Part shown: positions 41,259 through 53,794 of the stretch, in pieces
Position numbering within the stretch: the first letter of the stretch is position 1
How the letters are laid out: every line of letters starts with the position of its first letter
Source: Micromonospora violae
Lineage (GTDB): Bacteria; Actinomycetota; Actinomycetes; Mycobacteriales; Micromonosporaceae
Direction of reading: 5' to 3'
Assembly (NCBI RefSeq): GCF_004217135.1
Contig: NZ_SHKK01000001.1
Span: 4,464,001 to 4,528,000 of the forward strand
Length of the DNA stretch: 64,000 bases
Notes under the pieces: model-generated
Seen by the model: only the letters and a program-made list of their open reading frames with translations
What the model was told of the DNA's origin: nothing
Database searches by the model: none
Program-made: the position numbers and the translations under genes

Positions 41259-41714
41259 TCAGGCAGCCGGCCAGTCCTGGGAGGCCATACGCGGCGAGAC
41301 CGCCCCCGGAGGGGCGGCCTCAAGCCACGAGAGAAAACCGGTCACGGTCGATCGCGCCATGGCGATCTCCACCGGTGCGTGGTGACTGGTACAGCGGAGA
41401 ATCACCCAGTCGGCCGGCATGGAGAACCGTTCCTGACCTTCGGGCAACCGACGGCGCTCCACGGCCAACCCCTTGCGGGAGAGCACTCGCTTGGGCCGGA
41501 TCGCGAAGCTGAACATCCGGTACCAGCGCAGCTCGTCACCGGCGAACCGGCCGAAGCCGGGCGACCAGCCGCGGCCGTCGAGCATGGTGGAGACCCGGAC
41601 GCTGAGCCGGATGATGCCACCGCTGCGGGTGACCAGAGCTCGCCGGACGAAGAGGATCAGCAGCGCGCCGAGGATGACGACAACGCCGATTCCGAATCCT
41701 TCGACGATCTCCAT
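41259..41714 (-). CDS. DUF2550 membrane-anchored protein
   Basis: 151 residues, one N-terminal membrane segment (GFGIGVVVILGALLILFV) and a soluble domain (SVRVSTMLDGRGWSPGFGRF, WVILRC). DUF2550 genes typically follow atpC in actinobacteria, as here with a 12-base gap. The function is unknown. Confidence 0.85.
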   Translation of the reverse strand: MEIVEGFGIGVVVILGALLILFVRRALVTRSGGIIRLSVRVSTMLDGRGWSPGFGRFAGDELRWYRMFSFAIRPKRVLSRKGLAVERRRLPEGQERFSMPADWVILRCTSHHAPVEIAMARSTVTGFLSWLEAAPPGAVSPRMASQDWPAA

Positions 41715-41726
41715 CCCCGGTGTGGC

Positions 41727-42008
41727 TCAGCGGCTCTGCGCGGAAACCGGGGTTGCGCTCTCGGCCAGCACGGTGACACCGTCGGCGCTCACCGAGAGGA
41801 AGCCGCCGGCCACCTCGTAGGCGACCTGCTCACCGCCGGCGAGCTTGATGCGCACCTGGCCGGGCTCGGCGAGCTGGCCGAGCAGCGGCGCGTGCCCCGG
41901 CAGGACACCGAGCTCGCCCTCGGTCGTCCGGGCGACGACCATTTCGGCGTCACCGGACCAGACCTTCTCCTCGACGGCGACGAGCTCGACGTGAAGCTGC
42001 TGTGCCAC
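41727..42008 (-). CDS. atpC: ATP synthase F1 epsilon subunit
   Basis: 93 residues, only the N-terminal beta-sandwich ([31 protein letters not shown]) of the epsilon subunit; the C-terminal inhibitory helical hairpin is very short, as in mycobacteria and relatives. It is a rotor component linking gamma to the c-ring. It is separated from atpD by an LCP gene and a terminator, which is not the usual operon order, so it must be transcribed from the LCP promoter or its own. Confidence 0.93.
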   Translation of the reverse strand: MAQQLHVELVAVEEKVWSGDAEMVVARTTEGELGVLPGHAPLLGQLAEPGQVRIKLAGGEQVAYEVAGGFLSVSADGVTVLAESATPVSAQSR

Positions 42009-42096
42009 GCTGTCTCCTTGCTGCGGCTACGGATTGCCGAAAGTCTAGCCTGACGAAGCGGCGCGCCCAACGCGGGTGGGGACAACACCGCCCTGG

Positions 42097-43233
42097 CTAC
42101 TTGGTCTTGTTGACGAATTCCGGGTGCTCCAGCAGGAACGGGTCGAGTTGCTCGTTGTGCAGTGCGGCGAAGAAGTCCTCGACCCCGTCCTGGAACTGCT
42201 CGCCCAGGTATTTCTTACCGTTGAAGACCCCGCCACCGGGCAGCTTGATCATCTCGATCGTGTTCGGGCGGATGTCCTTCAGGGCGAGCCCGAAGTCGAC
42301 GACACTGTTGCCCCGACCGTTGAAGATCAGCGACTGGCCGGCGGCCCGGAGCACCTTGTCCAGCTTGATCGGGTTGGACACCACGTCGGCACTGAACGCC
42401 TGGCCGACCATGGCCTTCACGAACTGCTGCTGGTGGCGCTGCCGGCCGTAGTCCGAATCCGGGACGCCGTTCTTCGGGTAGCGCTGCCGGACGTAGTCCA
42501 ACGCCTGCCACCCACTCAGATGCTGGTTGCCCTTCTTGTAGACCGCCTGCGGGCCGATGTAGCCCTCGCCACGGGGGTTGCCCGGCCGTGCCGTGCCGTC
42601 CGGCTGCTTGTGCTCCGATTTCACGTCACGCTCGACGTACATGTCGACACCACCCATGGCGTCGACGATCTTCTGGAAGCCGGTGAAGTTGATGATCGCG
42701 CCAGCGTCGAAGCGCTTGATGCCGGTCACCTTCTGCACCGTGGTGGCCAACAACTCGAAGCCGCGTGCCGCGTCGGGGTTCGCTCCGGGCACCCTGCTGC
42801 CGTACGACATGGCGGCGTTGATCTTCGTGGTCTCACCCGGGAACTGGGCCTTCTTGAACTCCGGGATGTGCACGTAGAGGTCACGCGGCACCGAGAACAG
42901 GTAGGCCCGGTCCATGGATGCCGGCACGTGCAGCACCATGATCGAGTCGGCCAGCGGCGCGGCCGTCGGCGTACGCGGGTCGATGCCGACGAGCAGGATG
43001 TTGAGCGGGCCCTTGATGTCGCTCTTCTTCGCCTGCGCACCCGCCGCCTGGTCGCCGAAGAGGTCGGCCTTGCCGACGGAGCCCTCGTAGCGGGCCATCA
43101 GCACCTCGGTGCCGACCAGCACCGCGCCGCTGAGCACGGTCAGCACGGCGCCGAACACCGTGCAGATTCTGGCCCACCGCGGCACACCTCGCCAGATGGA
43201 TGGCTTGCGGCCACTCTTGCCGGCCTTACCCAC
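42097..43233 (-). CDS. LytR-CpsA-Psr (LCP) family wall-polymer ligase
   Basis: It attaches anionic or arabinogalactan-type polymers to peptidoglycan. 378 residues with a short basic cytoplasmic N-terminus, one membrane segment (CTVFGAVLTVLSGAVLVG) and the extracytoplasmic LCP domain: NILLVGIDPR, DSIMVLHVP, FSVPRDLYVHIP, KINAAMSYG, AMGGVDMYV and LSGWQALDYVRQR. The conserved Asp and Arg residues for the polyprenyl pyrophosphate are there. GTG start behind GGAG. It lies between atpD and atpC. Confidence 0.9.
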   Translation of the reverse strand: MGKAGKSGRKPSIWRGVPRWARICTVFGAVLTVLSGAVLVGTEVLMARYEGSVGKADLFGDQAAGAQAKKSDIKGPLNILLVGIDPRTPTAAPLADSIMVLHVPASMDRAYLFSVPRDLYVHIPEFKKAQFPGETTKINAAMSYGSRVPGANPDAARGFELLATTVQKVTGIKRFDAGAIINFTGFQKIVDAMGGVDMYVERDVKSEHKQPDGTARPGNPRGEGYIGPQAVYKKGNQHLSGWQALDYVRQRYPKNGVPDSDYGRQRHQQQFVKAMVGQAFSADVVSNPIKLDKVLRAAGQSLIFNGRGNSVVDFGLALKDIRPNTIEMIKLPGGGVFNGKKYLGEQFQDGVEDFFAALHNEQLDPFLLEHPEFVNKTK

Positions 43234-43402
43234 GAGAATCTCCGTTCGTTACGCCCACGACGAGAAAGACGGGCGCACGTCGTCGAAAGGTTGCAAAGAT
43301 CAACGCTCGTTCAGGTGAGCGCGGATCGAACCGTAGCTCGGGAGTCGCGGAAGTGACGACCCTGAGTAACGGACCGCGACGATGGTAAGACGCGAACATG
43401 AA

Positions 43403-43439
43403 CAAAAGACTGCCCCGGCGTTGCCGGGGCAGTCTTTTG
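43403..43439. terminator. Bidirectional terminator after atpD
   Basis: A 17-bp perfect stem (43403-43419 with 43423-43439) around a GTT loop, with AAAA before and TTTT after the GC-rich part, so it works on both strands. It lies 26 bases after the atpD stop and 170 before the LCP start. Confidence 0.88.
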
Positions 43440-43464
43440 GTTACGGATCGAATGTCGGGCTGGA

Positions 43465-45830
<2,366 letters not shown>

Positions 45831-45834
45831 CAGA

Positions 45835-47487
45835 TCAGCTCTCGGCCGGGCGGTCGGTCGCGCTGTCGCGGAAGCGGGTCACCGTCTCACGGTTTTCGTC
45901 GCCCTCGAGCGGCTGGGCCGGCGCGTCGTTGACCTTGCGCTCGTCGTCCTTGTTGAGGAAGACCTGCTTGAACTCGGTGATCGCCGTGTCCAGCGAGCTG
46001 ACGATGTCGTCGCCCCACTGGTTGTCGGCGATCCCGGCCAGCACACCCTCGTGCTTGTGCCGCAGGTACTGGAGGAACTCGGCCTCGAAGCGCCGGATGT
46101 CACCCACCGGGATGTCGTCCAGCTTGCCCTCGGTGCCGGCCCAGACCGAGACGACCTCTTCCTGCACCGGGTACGGCGAGTAGTTCGGCTGCTTGAGCAG
46201 CTCGACCAGCCGGACACCGCGGTCCAGCTGGGCCCGGGAGGCCCGGTCCAGGTCGGAGGCGAAGGCGGCGAACGCCTCCAGCTCGCGGTACTGGGCCAGG
46301 TTGAGCCGCAGCGAGCCGGCGACCTTGCGCATCGGCTTCACCTGAGCGGCGCCGCCGACCCGGGAGACCGAGGTGCCGACGTTGATCGCCGGACGAACGC
46401 CCTGGTTGAACAGGTCGGTCTCCAGGAAGATCTGGCCGTCGGTGATCGAGATGACGTTGGTCGGGATGAAGGCCGAGATGTCGTTGGCCTTCGTCTCGAT
46501 GATCGGCAGACCGGTCATCGAGCCGCCACCCAGCTCGTCGGAGAGCTTCGCGCAGCGCTCCAGCAGGCGCGAGTGCAGGTAGAAGACGTCACCCGGGTAC
46601 GCCTCGCGGCCCGGCGGGCGACGCAGCAGCAGCGACACGGCCCGGTACGCCTCGGCCTGCTTGCTCAGGTCGTCGAAGACGATCAGGACGTGCTTGCCGC
46701 CGTACATCCAGTGCTGTCCGATGGACGAGCCGGTGTAGGGGGCCAGGTACTTGAAGCCGGCCGGGTCGGACGCCGGCGAGGCGACGATGGTGGTGTACTC
46801 CATCGCGCCCGCCTCCTCCAGCTGCCCCTTGATCGAGGCGATGGTGGAGGCCTTCTGGCCGATGGCGACGTAGATGCAGCGAACCTGCTTCTTCGGGTCG
46901 CCGGTGCGCCAGTTGTCGCGCTGGTTGAGGATGGCGTCCAGGGCGACGGTGGTCTTGCCCGTCTTCCGGTCACCGATGATCAGCTGCCGCTGGCCCCGAC
47001 CGATCGGGGTCATCGCGTCGATCGCCTTGATGCCGGTCTGCAGCGGCTCGAACACCGACTGCCGGGACATCACGTTCGGAGCCTGCAGCTCCAGCTCGCG
47101 GTAGCCCTCGTCGGCGATGTCGCCGAGCCCGTCGATCGGCTGGCCGAGCGCGTTGACCACGCGGCCGAGGAAGGCGTCACCGACCGGAACCGAGAGGACC
47201 CGGTTGGTGCGCTTGACCCGCTGCCCCTCCTCGAGCTTGGCGGAGTCACCGAGGACGACGACGCCGATCTCCCGCACGTCGAGGTTCAACGCCACGCCGA
47301 GCGTGCCGTCCTCGAACTCCAGGAGCTCGTTGGTCTTGGTCGAGGGCAGGCCCTCGACGTGGGCGATGCCGTCACCGGTGTCGGCGACGGTGCCGACCTC
47401 CTCGCGGGAGACGTCGGACGAGTAGGAGGAGACGTAGCGCTCCAGGGCGCCGCGGATCTCCTCCGTCGAGATGGTCAGCTCGGCCAT
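45835..47487 (-). CDS. atpA: ATP synthase F1 alpha subunit
   Basis: The non-catalytic nucleotide-binding subunit. 550 residues with Walker [23 protein letters not shown], and the Arg finger region [15 protein letters not shown]-terminal extension of about 35 residues ([19 protein letters not shown]) is typical of actinobacteria, where it regulates ATP hydrolysis. A 4-base gap to atpG; upstream is the 24-bp tandem repeat. Confidence 0.97.
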   Translation of the reverse strand: MAELTISTEEIRGALERYVSSYSSDVSREEVGTVADTGDGIAHVEGLPSTKTNELLEFEDGTLGVALNLDVREIGVVVLGDSAKLEEGQRVKRTNRVLSVPVGDAFLGRVVNALGQPIDGLGDIADEGYRELELQAPNVMSRQSVFEPLQTGIKAIDAMTPIGRGQRQLIIGDRKTGKTTVALDAILNQRDNWRTGDPKKQVRCIYVAIGQKASTIASIKGQLEEAGAMEYTTIVASPASDPAGFKYLAPYTGSSIGQHWMYGGKHVLIVFDDLSKQAEAYRAVSLLLRRPPGREAYPGDVFYLHSRLLERCAKLSDELGGGSMTGLPIIETKANDISAFIPTNVISITDGQIFLETDLFNQGVRPAINVGTSVSRVGGAAQVKPMRKVAGSLRLNLAQYRELEAFAAFASDLDRASRAQLDRGVRLVELLKQPNYSPYPVQEEVVSVWAGTEGKLDDIPVGDIRRFEAEFLQYLRHKHEGVLAGIADNQWGDDIVSSLDTAITEFKQVFLNKDDERKVNDAPAQPLEGDENRETVTRFRDSATDRPAES

Positions 47488-47562
47488 CCTCTGCTTCCTT
47501 AAAATTCAGGGGCCCGGGATACCTAGTACCAACCGGTCCGAATGGCGTCTGTCAATCCGGGC

Positions 47563-47658
47563 GCTGGGCGGCCGAACCACCCCAACGCTGGGCGGCGAAA
47601 CCGCTCAGCGTTTGGGCGGCGAAACCGCTCAATCTCTGGGCGGTGAAGCCGATCAGCG
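47563..47658. repeat. Four tandem copies of a 24-bp repeat between atpA and atpH
   Basis: TGGGCGG recurs at 47565, 47589, 47613 and 47637, a strict 24-base period; the unit is about GCTGGGCGGCGAAACCGCTCAACG. The two middle copies are the best conserved. On the mRNA strand each gives a small hairpin GCGG-TTTCG-CCGC. The last copy runs into the atpH stop codon. It is the only sizeable gap (165 bases) in the atp transcript. Confidence 0.8.
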
Positions 47659-48474
47659 CTTCGCGAGCGCGTTACGGGTCTCGTTGAGGCGGCGCAGGAT
47701 GGTGCCGTCGTACAGGTCGGAACCGACCCGGACGCTCACGCCACCGAGAACGGCGGGGTCAACCGTCTGCTTGACGGACACCTCTCGACCGTATATCGCG
47801 GTGAGGCTCGCACCCAGCCGGCGCTCGTCCTCGTCACTCAACGGGGCCGCGACGGTCACGTACGCCACCTGCCGGTCACGCCGGTCGGCGGCGAGTTCGA
47901 CCAGCCGGGTGAGCGCCCCCGTGAAGGAACGTCCCCCGAACCCGCCGAGCGCCGCCTCGACGAGGCGGACGGTGACCGGGCGGGCCTTGTCGGCGAGCAG
48001 CTCGCGGGCCAGGGTGGCCCGCTGCTCGACCGGAGCGACCGGGTCGGCGAGCGCGTTGCTCAGCGCCGACTGACCGGCCACGACCTGGCCGAAGCGGAAC
48101 AGCTCGTCCTCGACCTCGCCCAGCTCGCCGGCCTTGTCGGCGCTGGCGAGCAGTGCCTCCACGCCCAGTCGCTCGGTGCCGTCGAGCAACTCCGACGGTG
48201 CCGACCAACGGCCGGCGACCAGCGAGACGAGCAGGTCGAGCGCGTCGGCGCCGATCCGCCCGCCCAGCATGTCGCCGAGCAGCGCCCCACGGTCCTCACC
48301 GGAGCGGGCCGGCTCGGAGAGCGCCCGGCGCAGCCGCGGCTCACGCCGCAGCAGGGTCGCCACGGAGAGGATGGCGTCGGCGGTGGAGGTCACCGCCGAC
48401 GGCTCCGCGCCGCGGACGTACGCGTCGAGGCGCTCGGCCGCGACCTTGTACGACTCCCGGCTGGCGGCCTGCAT
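47653..48474 (-). CDS. atpH: ATP synthase F1 delta subunit
   Basis: The stator protein on top of F1. 273 residues, the long actinobacterial form (about 180 elsewhere), with the extra N-terminal domain (RLDAYVRG to RSGEDRGALLGDML) and the classic C-terminus (VTVAAPLSDEDERRLGASL, LGGVSVRVGSDLYDGTILRRL). ATG overlaps the atpF stop (ATGA). Confidence 0.95.
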   Translation of the reverse strand: MQAASRESYKVAAERLDAYVRGAEPSAVTSTADAILSVATLLRREPRLRRALSEPARSGEDRGALLGDMLGGRIGADALDLLVSLVAGRWSAPSELLDGTERLGVEALLASADKAGELGEVEDELFRFGQVVAGQSALSNALADPVAPVEQRATLARELLADKARPVTVRLVEAALGGFGGRSFTGALTRLVELAADRRDRQVAYVTVAAPLSDEDERRLGASLTAIYGREVSVKQTVDPAVLGGVSVRVGSDLYDGTILRRLNETRNALAKR

Positions 48475-49013
48475 CAGCGGGCCCCCGTGCTCTCGAGACC
48501 GCTCAGGAACCGGTCGACGGTGCCCTTGCGGCGCGCCTCGTCGGCCAGCGACTCGCCAACGATCTTGCTGGCCAGGTCCACCGCGATCGTGCCGACCTCC
48601 GCGCGCAGCTCGCGCACGATGGTGGCCCGCTCGGCGGCGAGCGCGTCCTTGCCAGCCTGGATGACCCGGTCGGACTCTTCCCGCGCCTTGGCGAGGATGT
48701 CCTGCCGGATGCCCTCAGCGTCGGCCCGCGCGTCGTCACGGATCTTGGCGGCGTCGGTCCGGGCCTCAGCGAGCTGGGCACGGTACTGCTCGAGCAGCTG
48801 GTTCGCCTCGGCCTGGGCGGCCTCGGCGCGCTTGATGCCGCCCTCGATCGCGTCGACCCGAGCCTGGAACGTCTGCTCCATGCGCGGGAAGACGAACTTC
48901 ATCAGCACGAAGCAGAGCACGGCGAAGGCCACCGAACCGACCACGATCTCCTGCCAGAGCGGGATGATCGGGTTGTGGGCGGACTCACCACCCTCAGCGG
49001 CGAGGAAGTACAT
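48474..49013 (-). CDS. atpF: ATP synthase Fo b subunit
   Basis: The stator stalk. 179 residues with one N-terminal membrane helix (IVVGSVAFAVLCFVLMKFVF) and a long amphipathic coiled coil (RVDAIEGGIKRAEAAQAEANQLLE and on). The ATG follows GGAGG-like sequence. It overlaps atpH. Confidence 0.95.
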   Translation of the reverse strand: MYFLAAEGGESAHNPIIPLWQEIVVGSVAFAVLCFVLMKFVFPRMEQTFQARVDAIEGGIKRAEAAQAEANQLLEQYRAQLAEARTDAAKIRDDARADAEGIRQDILAKAREESDRVIQAGKDALAAERATIVRELRAEVGTIAVDLASKIVGESLADEARRKGTVDRFLSGLESTGAR

Positions 49014-49042
49014 GGAAGACCTCCCGGTCGAAAAGGGCTGGA

Positions 49043-49303
<261 letters not shown>

Positions 49304-49351
49304 TTATCACACGTGACTCTCACGCGGGACGACAACGGTTGGTGCGGTGGA

Positions 49352-50149
49352 TCAGTGCTCTTCGGCGAGCGCGCCCTGCACGTAGCTGGCGGTGAGGACG
49401 GTGAAGACGTATGCCTGCAGGCAGATCACCAGGAACTCAAGGAAGGTGAGCGCGATGGTCATCACCCAGGAGAGCACCGAGACCGGGGCCAGCCAGGCGT
49501 TGGCGCTCAGCATCGCGAAGCCGCCGAGCGTGAAGACCAGCAGGAGCATGTGACCGGCGAACATGTTCGCGAAGAGACGAACCGCGAGCGAGAACGGCCG
49601 GACGATGAAGGTCGAGAAGAGCTCGATCGGAATCAGCAGCGGCAGGATGTACCAGGGTGCCGGCGGGACCAACGAGTTCTTGAAGTACTTGACGAAGCCG
49701 TGCTGCTTGATGCCGATGTAGTTGAACAGCACGTAGCTGATGATCGCGAGGATCGCCGGGAAGGCGATGTGCGAGTTCGGCGAGATCTGGAAGAACGGGA
49801 TGATCGCGAACGCGTTCGTCAGCAGCACGAAGCAGAACAGCGTGGTGAAGTAGGGGGCGAACCGCACACCGGCGTGCCCGATCATGTCGACGGCGATGTT
49901 GTTACGCACGAAGCCGTAGATCGACTCGGCGAACCACTGCTTCTTGGTCGGCACCAACTGCGGGTTCCGGTAGCTCGCCAGGAAGAAGATGATCAGGACG
50001 CCGACCGCGATCCAGACCATCGCCGTGATCTTGGTGAACCAGTAGGAGTTCTCCACACCCCAGGGCAGGATGCTGGGCAGGTAGAAGTCGTCCACGCTGG
50101 GTGGGAATCCCGCCTGGCCCGCTGCCAGAACGTTCGCCTGTCCGAACAC
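49352..50149 (-). CDS. atpB: ATP synthase Fo a subunit
   Basis: The proton-channel stator subunit. 265 residues from GTG 50149 behind GAAGGGA. Six membrane segments, with the essential Arg in RPFSLAVRLFANMFAGH and the polar TM5 GAL-rich end. Periplasmic N-terminus FPPSVDDFYLPSI. It lies 11 bases after the atpZ-like gene. Confidence 0.95.
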   Translation of the reverse strand: MFGQANVLAAGQAGFPPSVDDFYLPSILPWGVENSYWFTKITAMVWIAVGVLIIFFLASYRNPQLVPTKKQWFAESIYGFVRNNIAVDMIGHAGVRFAPYFTTLFCFVLLTNAFAIIPFFQISPNSHIAFPAILAIISYVLFNYIGIKQHGFVKYFKNSLVPPAPWYILPLLIPIELFSTFIVRPFSLAVRLFANMFAGHMLLLVFTLGGFAMLSANAWLAPVSVLSWVMTIALTFLEFLVICLQAYVFTVLTASYVQGALAEEH

Positions 50150-50160
50150 CGCGTCCCTTC

Positions 50161-50397
50161 CTAAGTAGGCGTGCCGAGTCGGCGGACGACCAGGATGATG
50201 CCCCCAGCCATACCGAGCACGACGCCGATCCCGGTGGCGACGCCGCCGGTGTCGAGCCACTGGTCAACCAGCCAACCGATGAAACCCCACACGAGCATGC
50301 CTCCGACGAGGTAGCTGAGCGCGGTCCAACCCTGACCGGCGCCGGACGGATAATCGTCCGGTTCACCGGCGGGACGGGGGGTTTGGTCACCAGCCAT
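50161..50397 (-). CDS. AtpZ/AtpI-like small membrane protein, first gene of the atp operon
   Basis: 78 residues with two membrane segments (GWTALSYLVGGMLVWGFIGW, ATGIGVVLGMAGGIILVV) after a disordered polar start. This is the AtpZ-type protein that precedes atpB in many actinobacteria and may act as an assembly factor or an Mg/Ca channel (inference from family). ATG 50397. Confidence 0.85.
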   Translation of the reverse strand: MAGDQTPRPAGEPDDYPSGAGQGWTALSYLVGGMLVWGFIGWLVDQWLDTGGVATGIGVVLGMAGGIILVVRRLGTPT

Positions 50398-50444
50398 GAC
50401 GGGGCGAACGATATCAGCCGGGAAGACGAGGCTGTGCCTCACCC

Positions 50445-50468
50445 CCCGCACAACCGTCGTTGTGTGGG
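50445..50468. terminator. Short hairpin between the glyA-atpI and atpZ transcription units
   Basis: CCCGCACAAC pairs with GTTGTGTGGG (one G-T pair) around CGTC. It could end the glyA-atpI-like transcript before the atp promoter. There is no T-tract. Confidence 0.5.
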
Positions 50469-50578
50469 CTTCTCGTGGGCGCCGTCGTCTGTGGGCACGC
50501 TACTCCCCTTCCGCCCGTCGGAAAATGACCGGAGGCCGACACATTGCCGCGCGTCCGAAAGGTGGGACGGCCGTCGGG

Positions 50579-50996
50579 TCAGCTGTGCGCCCGACGCGCG
50601 TGCACCGTGGTCAGCCACCAGATGTGCACCGCCGTCCACACTGCCACCCCGGCGACGATGCCGAGGCAGAGCGGGACCAAACCGCCCCAACCGGTCGACG
50701 CCACCGCCACCAGCACCGCACCCAACAGGCTGAACTTCAGCACGTACAGGCCCAGGCCGAGCGGCAGCAGCAACTGCGGGTTGACCTGGTCGGCCCGGGC
50801 CAGCACCACCGTGGTCAACGTGTAGCTGAACACCGTGACGCCCACACCCGCCGCCGCGCCGAGCGCCGCCGTCGCGCCGCCGGTCACCGCACCCAGCACC
50901 GCCGCGACCGCGGCGAGCGCCGCCGACGTTCCCAACAACACCGGCAGGTGCCGCAGCCGCCACCGCCGGTCGGCGTCCGGCTCGACCACCCCGGGC

Positions 50997-51004
<8 letters not shown>
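50579..51004 (-). CDS. AtpI-like four-helix membrane protein
   Basis: 141 residues with four membrane segments ([75 protein letters not shown]). Position just ahead of the atp operon and topology match the AtpI/uncI family. GTG 51004 overlaps the glyA stop by eight bases, so it is translated with glyA. Confidence 0.82.
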
Positions 51005-52286
<1,282 letters not shown>

Positions 52287-52321
52287 AGCGAACGAGTCTA
52301 GGCGGCCGCACACTGGGACCC

Positions 52322-53785
52322 GTGAGATGCCTCGTCACCGGAGCGACCGGCTACATCGGCGGGCGGCTGACGCCGCTGCTGCTCGCCGACGGGCACACCG
52401 TGCGTTGCCTCGCCCGCAAGGCGGTGCGGCTACGTGACGTGCCCTGGGCGTCAGCGGCGGACATCGTCGAGGGGGACCTGAGCCGCCCGGAGACACTGGC
52501 CGCCGCGTTCGCCGACGTGGACGTCGCGTACTTCCTGGTGCACTCGCTGGGCCGGTCCGACTTCGAGGCGACCGACCGGACGGCGGCCACCAACTTCGCG
52601 GCGGCGGCGCGCGCTGCCGGCGTACGCCGCATCGTCTACCTGGGCGGCCCGGAGCCGGCGTCCGACGAGGAGGTGCCCTCCCCGCACCTGCGGTCCCGCG
52701 CCGAGGTGGGCCGGATCCTGCTGGCCAGCGGGGTACCCACGGCGGTGCTCCGCGCCGCGGTGATCATCGGGTCCGGCTCGGCGTCGTTCGAGATGCTGCG
52801 CTACCTGACCGAACGGCTGCCCGCCATGGTCACCCCACGCTGGGTCGACAACCGCATCCAACCGATCGCGGTCCGCGACGTCCTGCGGTACCTGGCCGGC
52901 TGCGCCGACCTGCCGGCAGAGGTCAACCGGGGCTTCGACGTCGGCGGGCCCGACGTGCTGACCTTCCGCGAAATGATGCAGCGCTACGCGCGGGTGGCCG
53001 GGCTGCGACGGCGGATTATCGTGCCGGTCCGCCCGCTCACCCCGTCGCTCTCCTCGCACTGGGTCGGCCTGATCACCCCGGTGCCGAACAAGATCGCCCG
53101 CCCGCTGGTGGAGAGCCTGATCCACGAGGCGGTCGTCCACGAACACGACATCGCCCGCCACGTACCGGACCCGCCCGAAGGGCTGACCGGCTTCGACGAG
53201 GCGGTGGCGCTGGCACTGGCCAAGGTGCGCGACGCCCAGGTGGAGACCCGCTGGTCCACCGCGAGCATCCCGGACGCGCCCGCCGAGCCGCTGCCCAGCG
53301 ACCCGGACTGGTCCGGCGGCACCGCCTACACCGACCTGCGGGAGCGGACGGTGGACGCGCCACCCGCCGCGCTCTGGCGGGTCGTCGAAGGCGTCGGCGG
53401 CGAACACGGCTGGTACTCCTTCCCCCTGGCCTGGTCCATCCGGGGCTGGCTGGACCGGCTGGTCGGCGGGGTCGGGCTGCGGCGAGGACGACGCGACCCG
53501 CACCGCCTCCAGGTCGGTGAGGCACTGGACTTCTGGCGGGTCGAGGAGATCATCCCGGGCGAGTTGCTGCGCCTGCGCGCCGAGATGCGGCTACCCGGCC
53601 GGGCCTGGCTGGAGATGCGCGTCCTACCCGCCGACGGCGGCCGCAGCCGCTACCAGCAGCGCGCGGTCTTCCTACCGCGCGGCCTGGCCGGACACGCCTA
53701 CTGGGGCTCGGTGGCGCCCTTCCACGCGGTGGTCTTCGGCGGAATGGCCCGCAACATCGCCCGCAACGCCGAACACCCCCGCTGA
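52322..53785 (+). CDS. NAD(P)-binding SDR fused to a DUF2867 domain
   Basis: 487 residues. The N-terminal 300 are an extended/atypical SDR with GATGYIGG nucleotide loop and VHSLG, no clear catalytic YxxxK. Residues about 320-480 are a DUF2867 (SRPBCC-like, [14 protein letters not shown]) domain. The same two-domain protein is widespread in actinobacteria and cyanobacteria and its role is unknown. CACACT about 7 bases before the GTG suggests a leaderless start. Divergent from glyA. Confidence 0.85.
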   Translation: MRCLVTGATGYIGGRLTPLLLADGHTVRCLARKAVRLRDVPWASAADIVEGDLSRPETLAAAFADVDVAYFLVHSLGRSDFEATDRTAATNFAAAARAAGVRRIVYLGGPEPASDEEVPSPHLRSRAEVGRILLASGVPTAVLRAAVIIGSGSASFEMLRYLTERLPAMVTPRWVDNRIQPIAVRDVLRYLAGCADLPAEVNRGFDVGGPDVLTFREMMQRYARVAGLRRRIIVPVRPLTPSLSSHWVGLITPVPNKIARPLVESLIHEAVVHEHDIARHVPDPPEGLTGFDEAVALALAKVRDAQVETRWSTASIPDAPAEPLPSDPDWSGGTAYTDLRERTVDAPPAALWRVVEGVGGEHGWYSFPLAWSIRGWLDRLVGGVGLRRGRRDPHRLQVGEALDFWRVEEIIPGELLRLRAEMRLPGRAWLEMRVLPADGGRSRYQQRAVFLPRGLAGHAYWGSVAPFHAVVFGGMARNIARNAEHPR

Positions 53786-53794
53786 CGTGGTCGG

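Noticed and set aside
43299..43314. A seventh copy of the shared motif (ATCAACGCTCGTTCAG) upstream of the LCP gene
   Set aside because: Only 12 of 16 bases match, one half is poor, and the gene has no link to acyl-CoA; this level of match is expected by chance in 64 kb.
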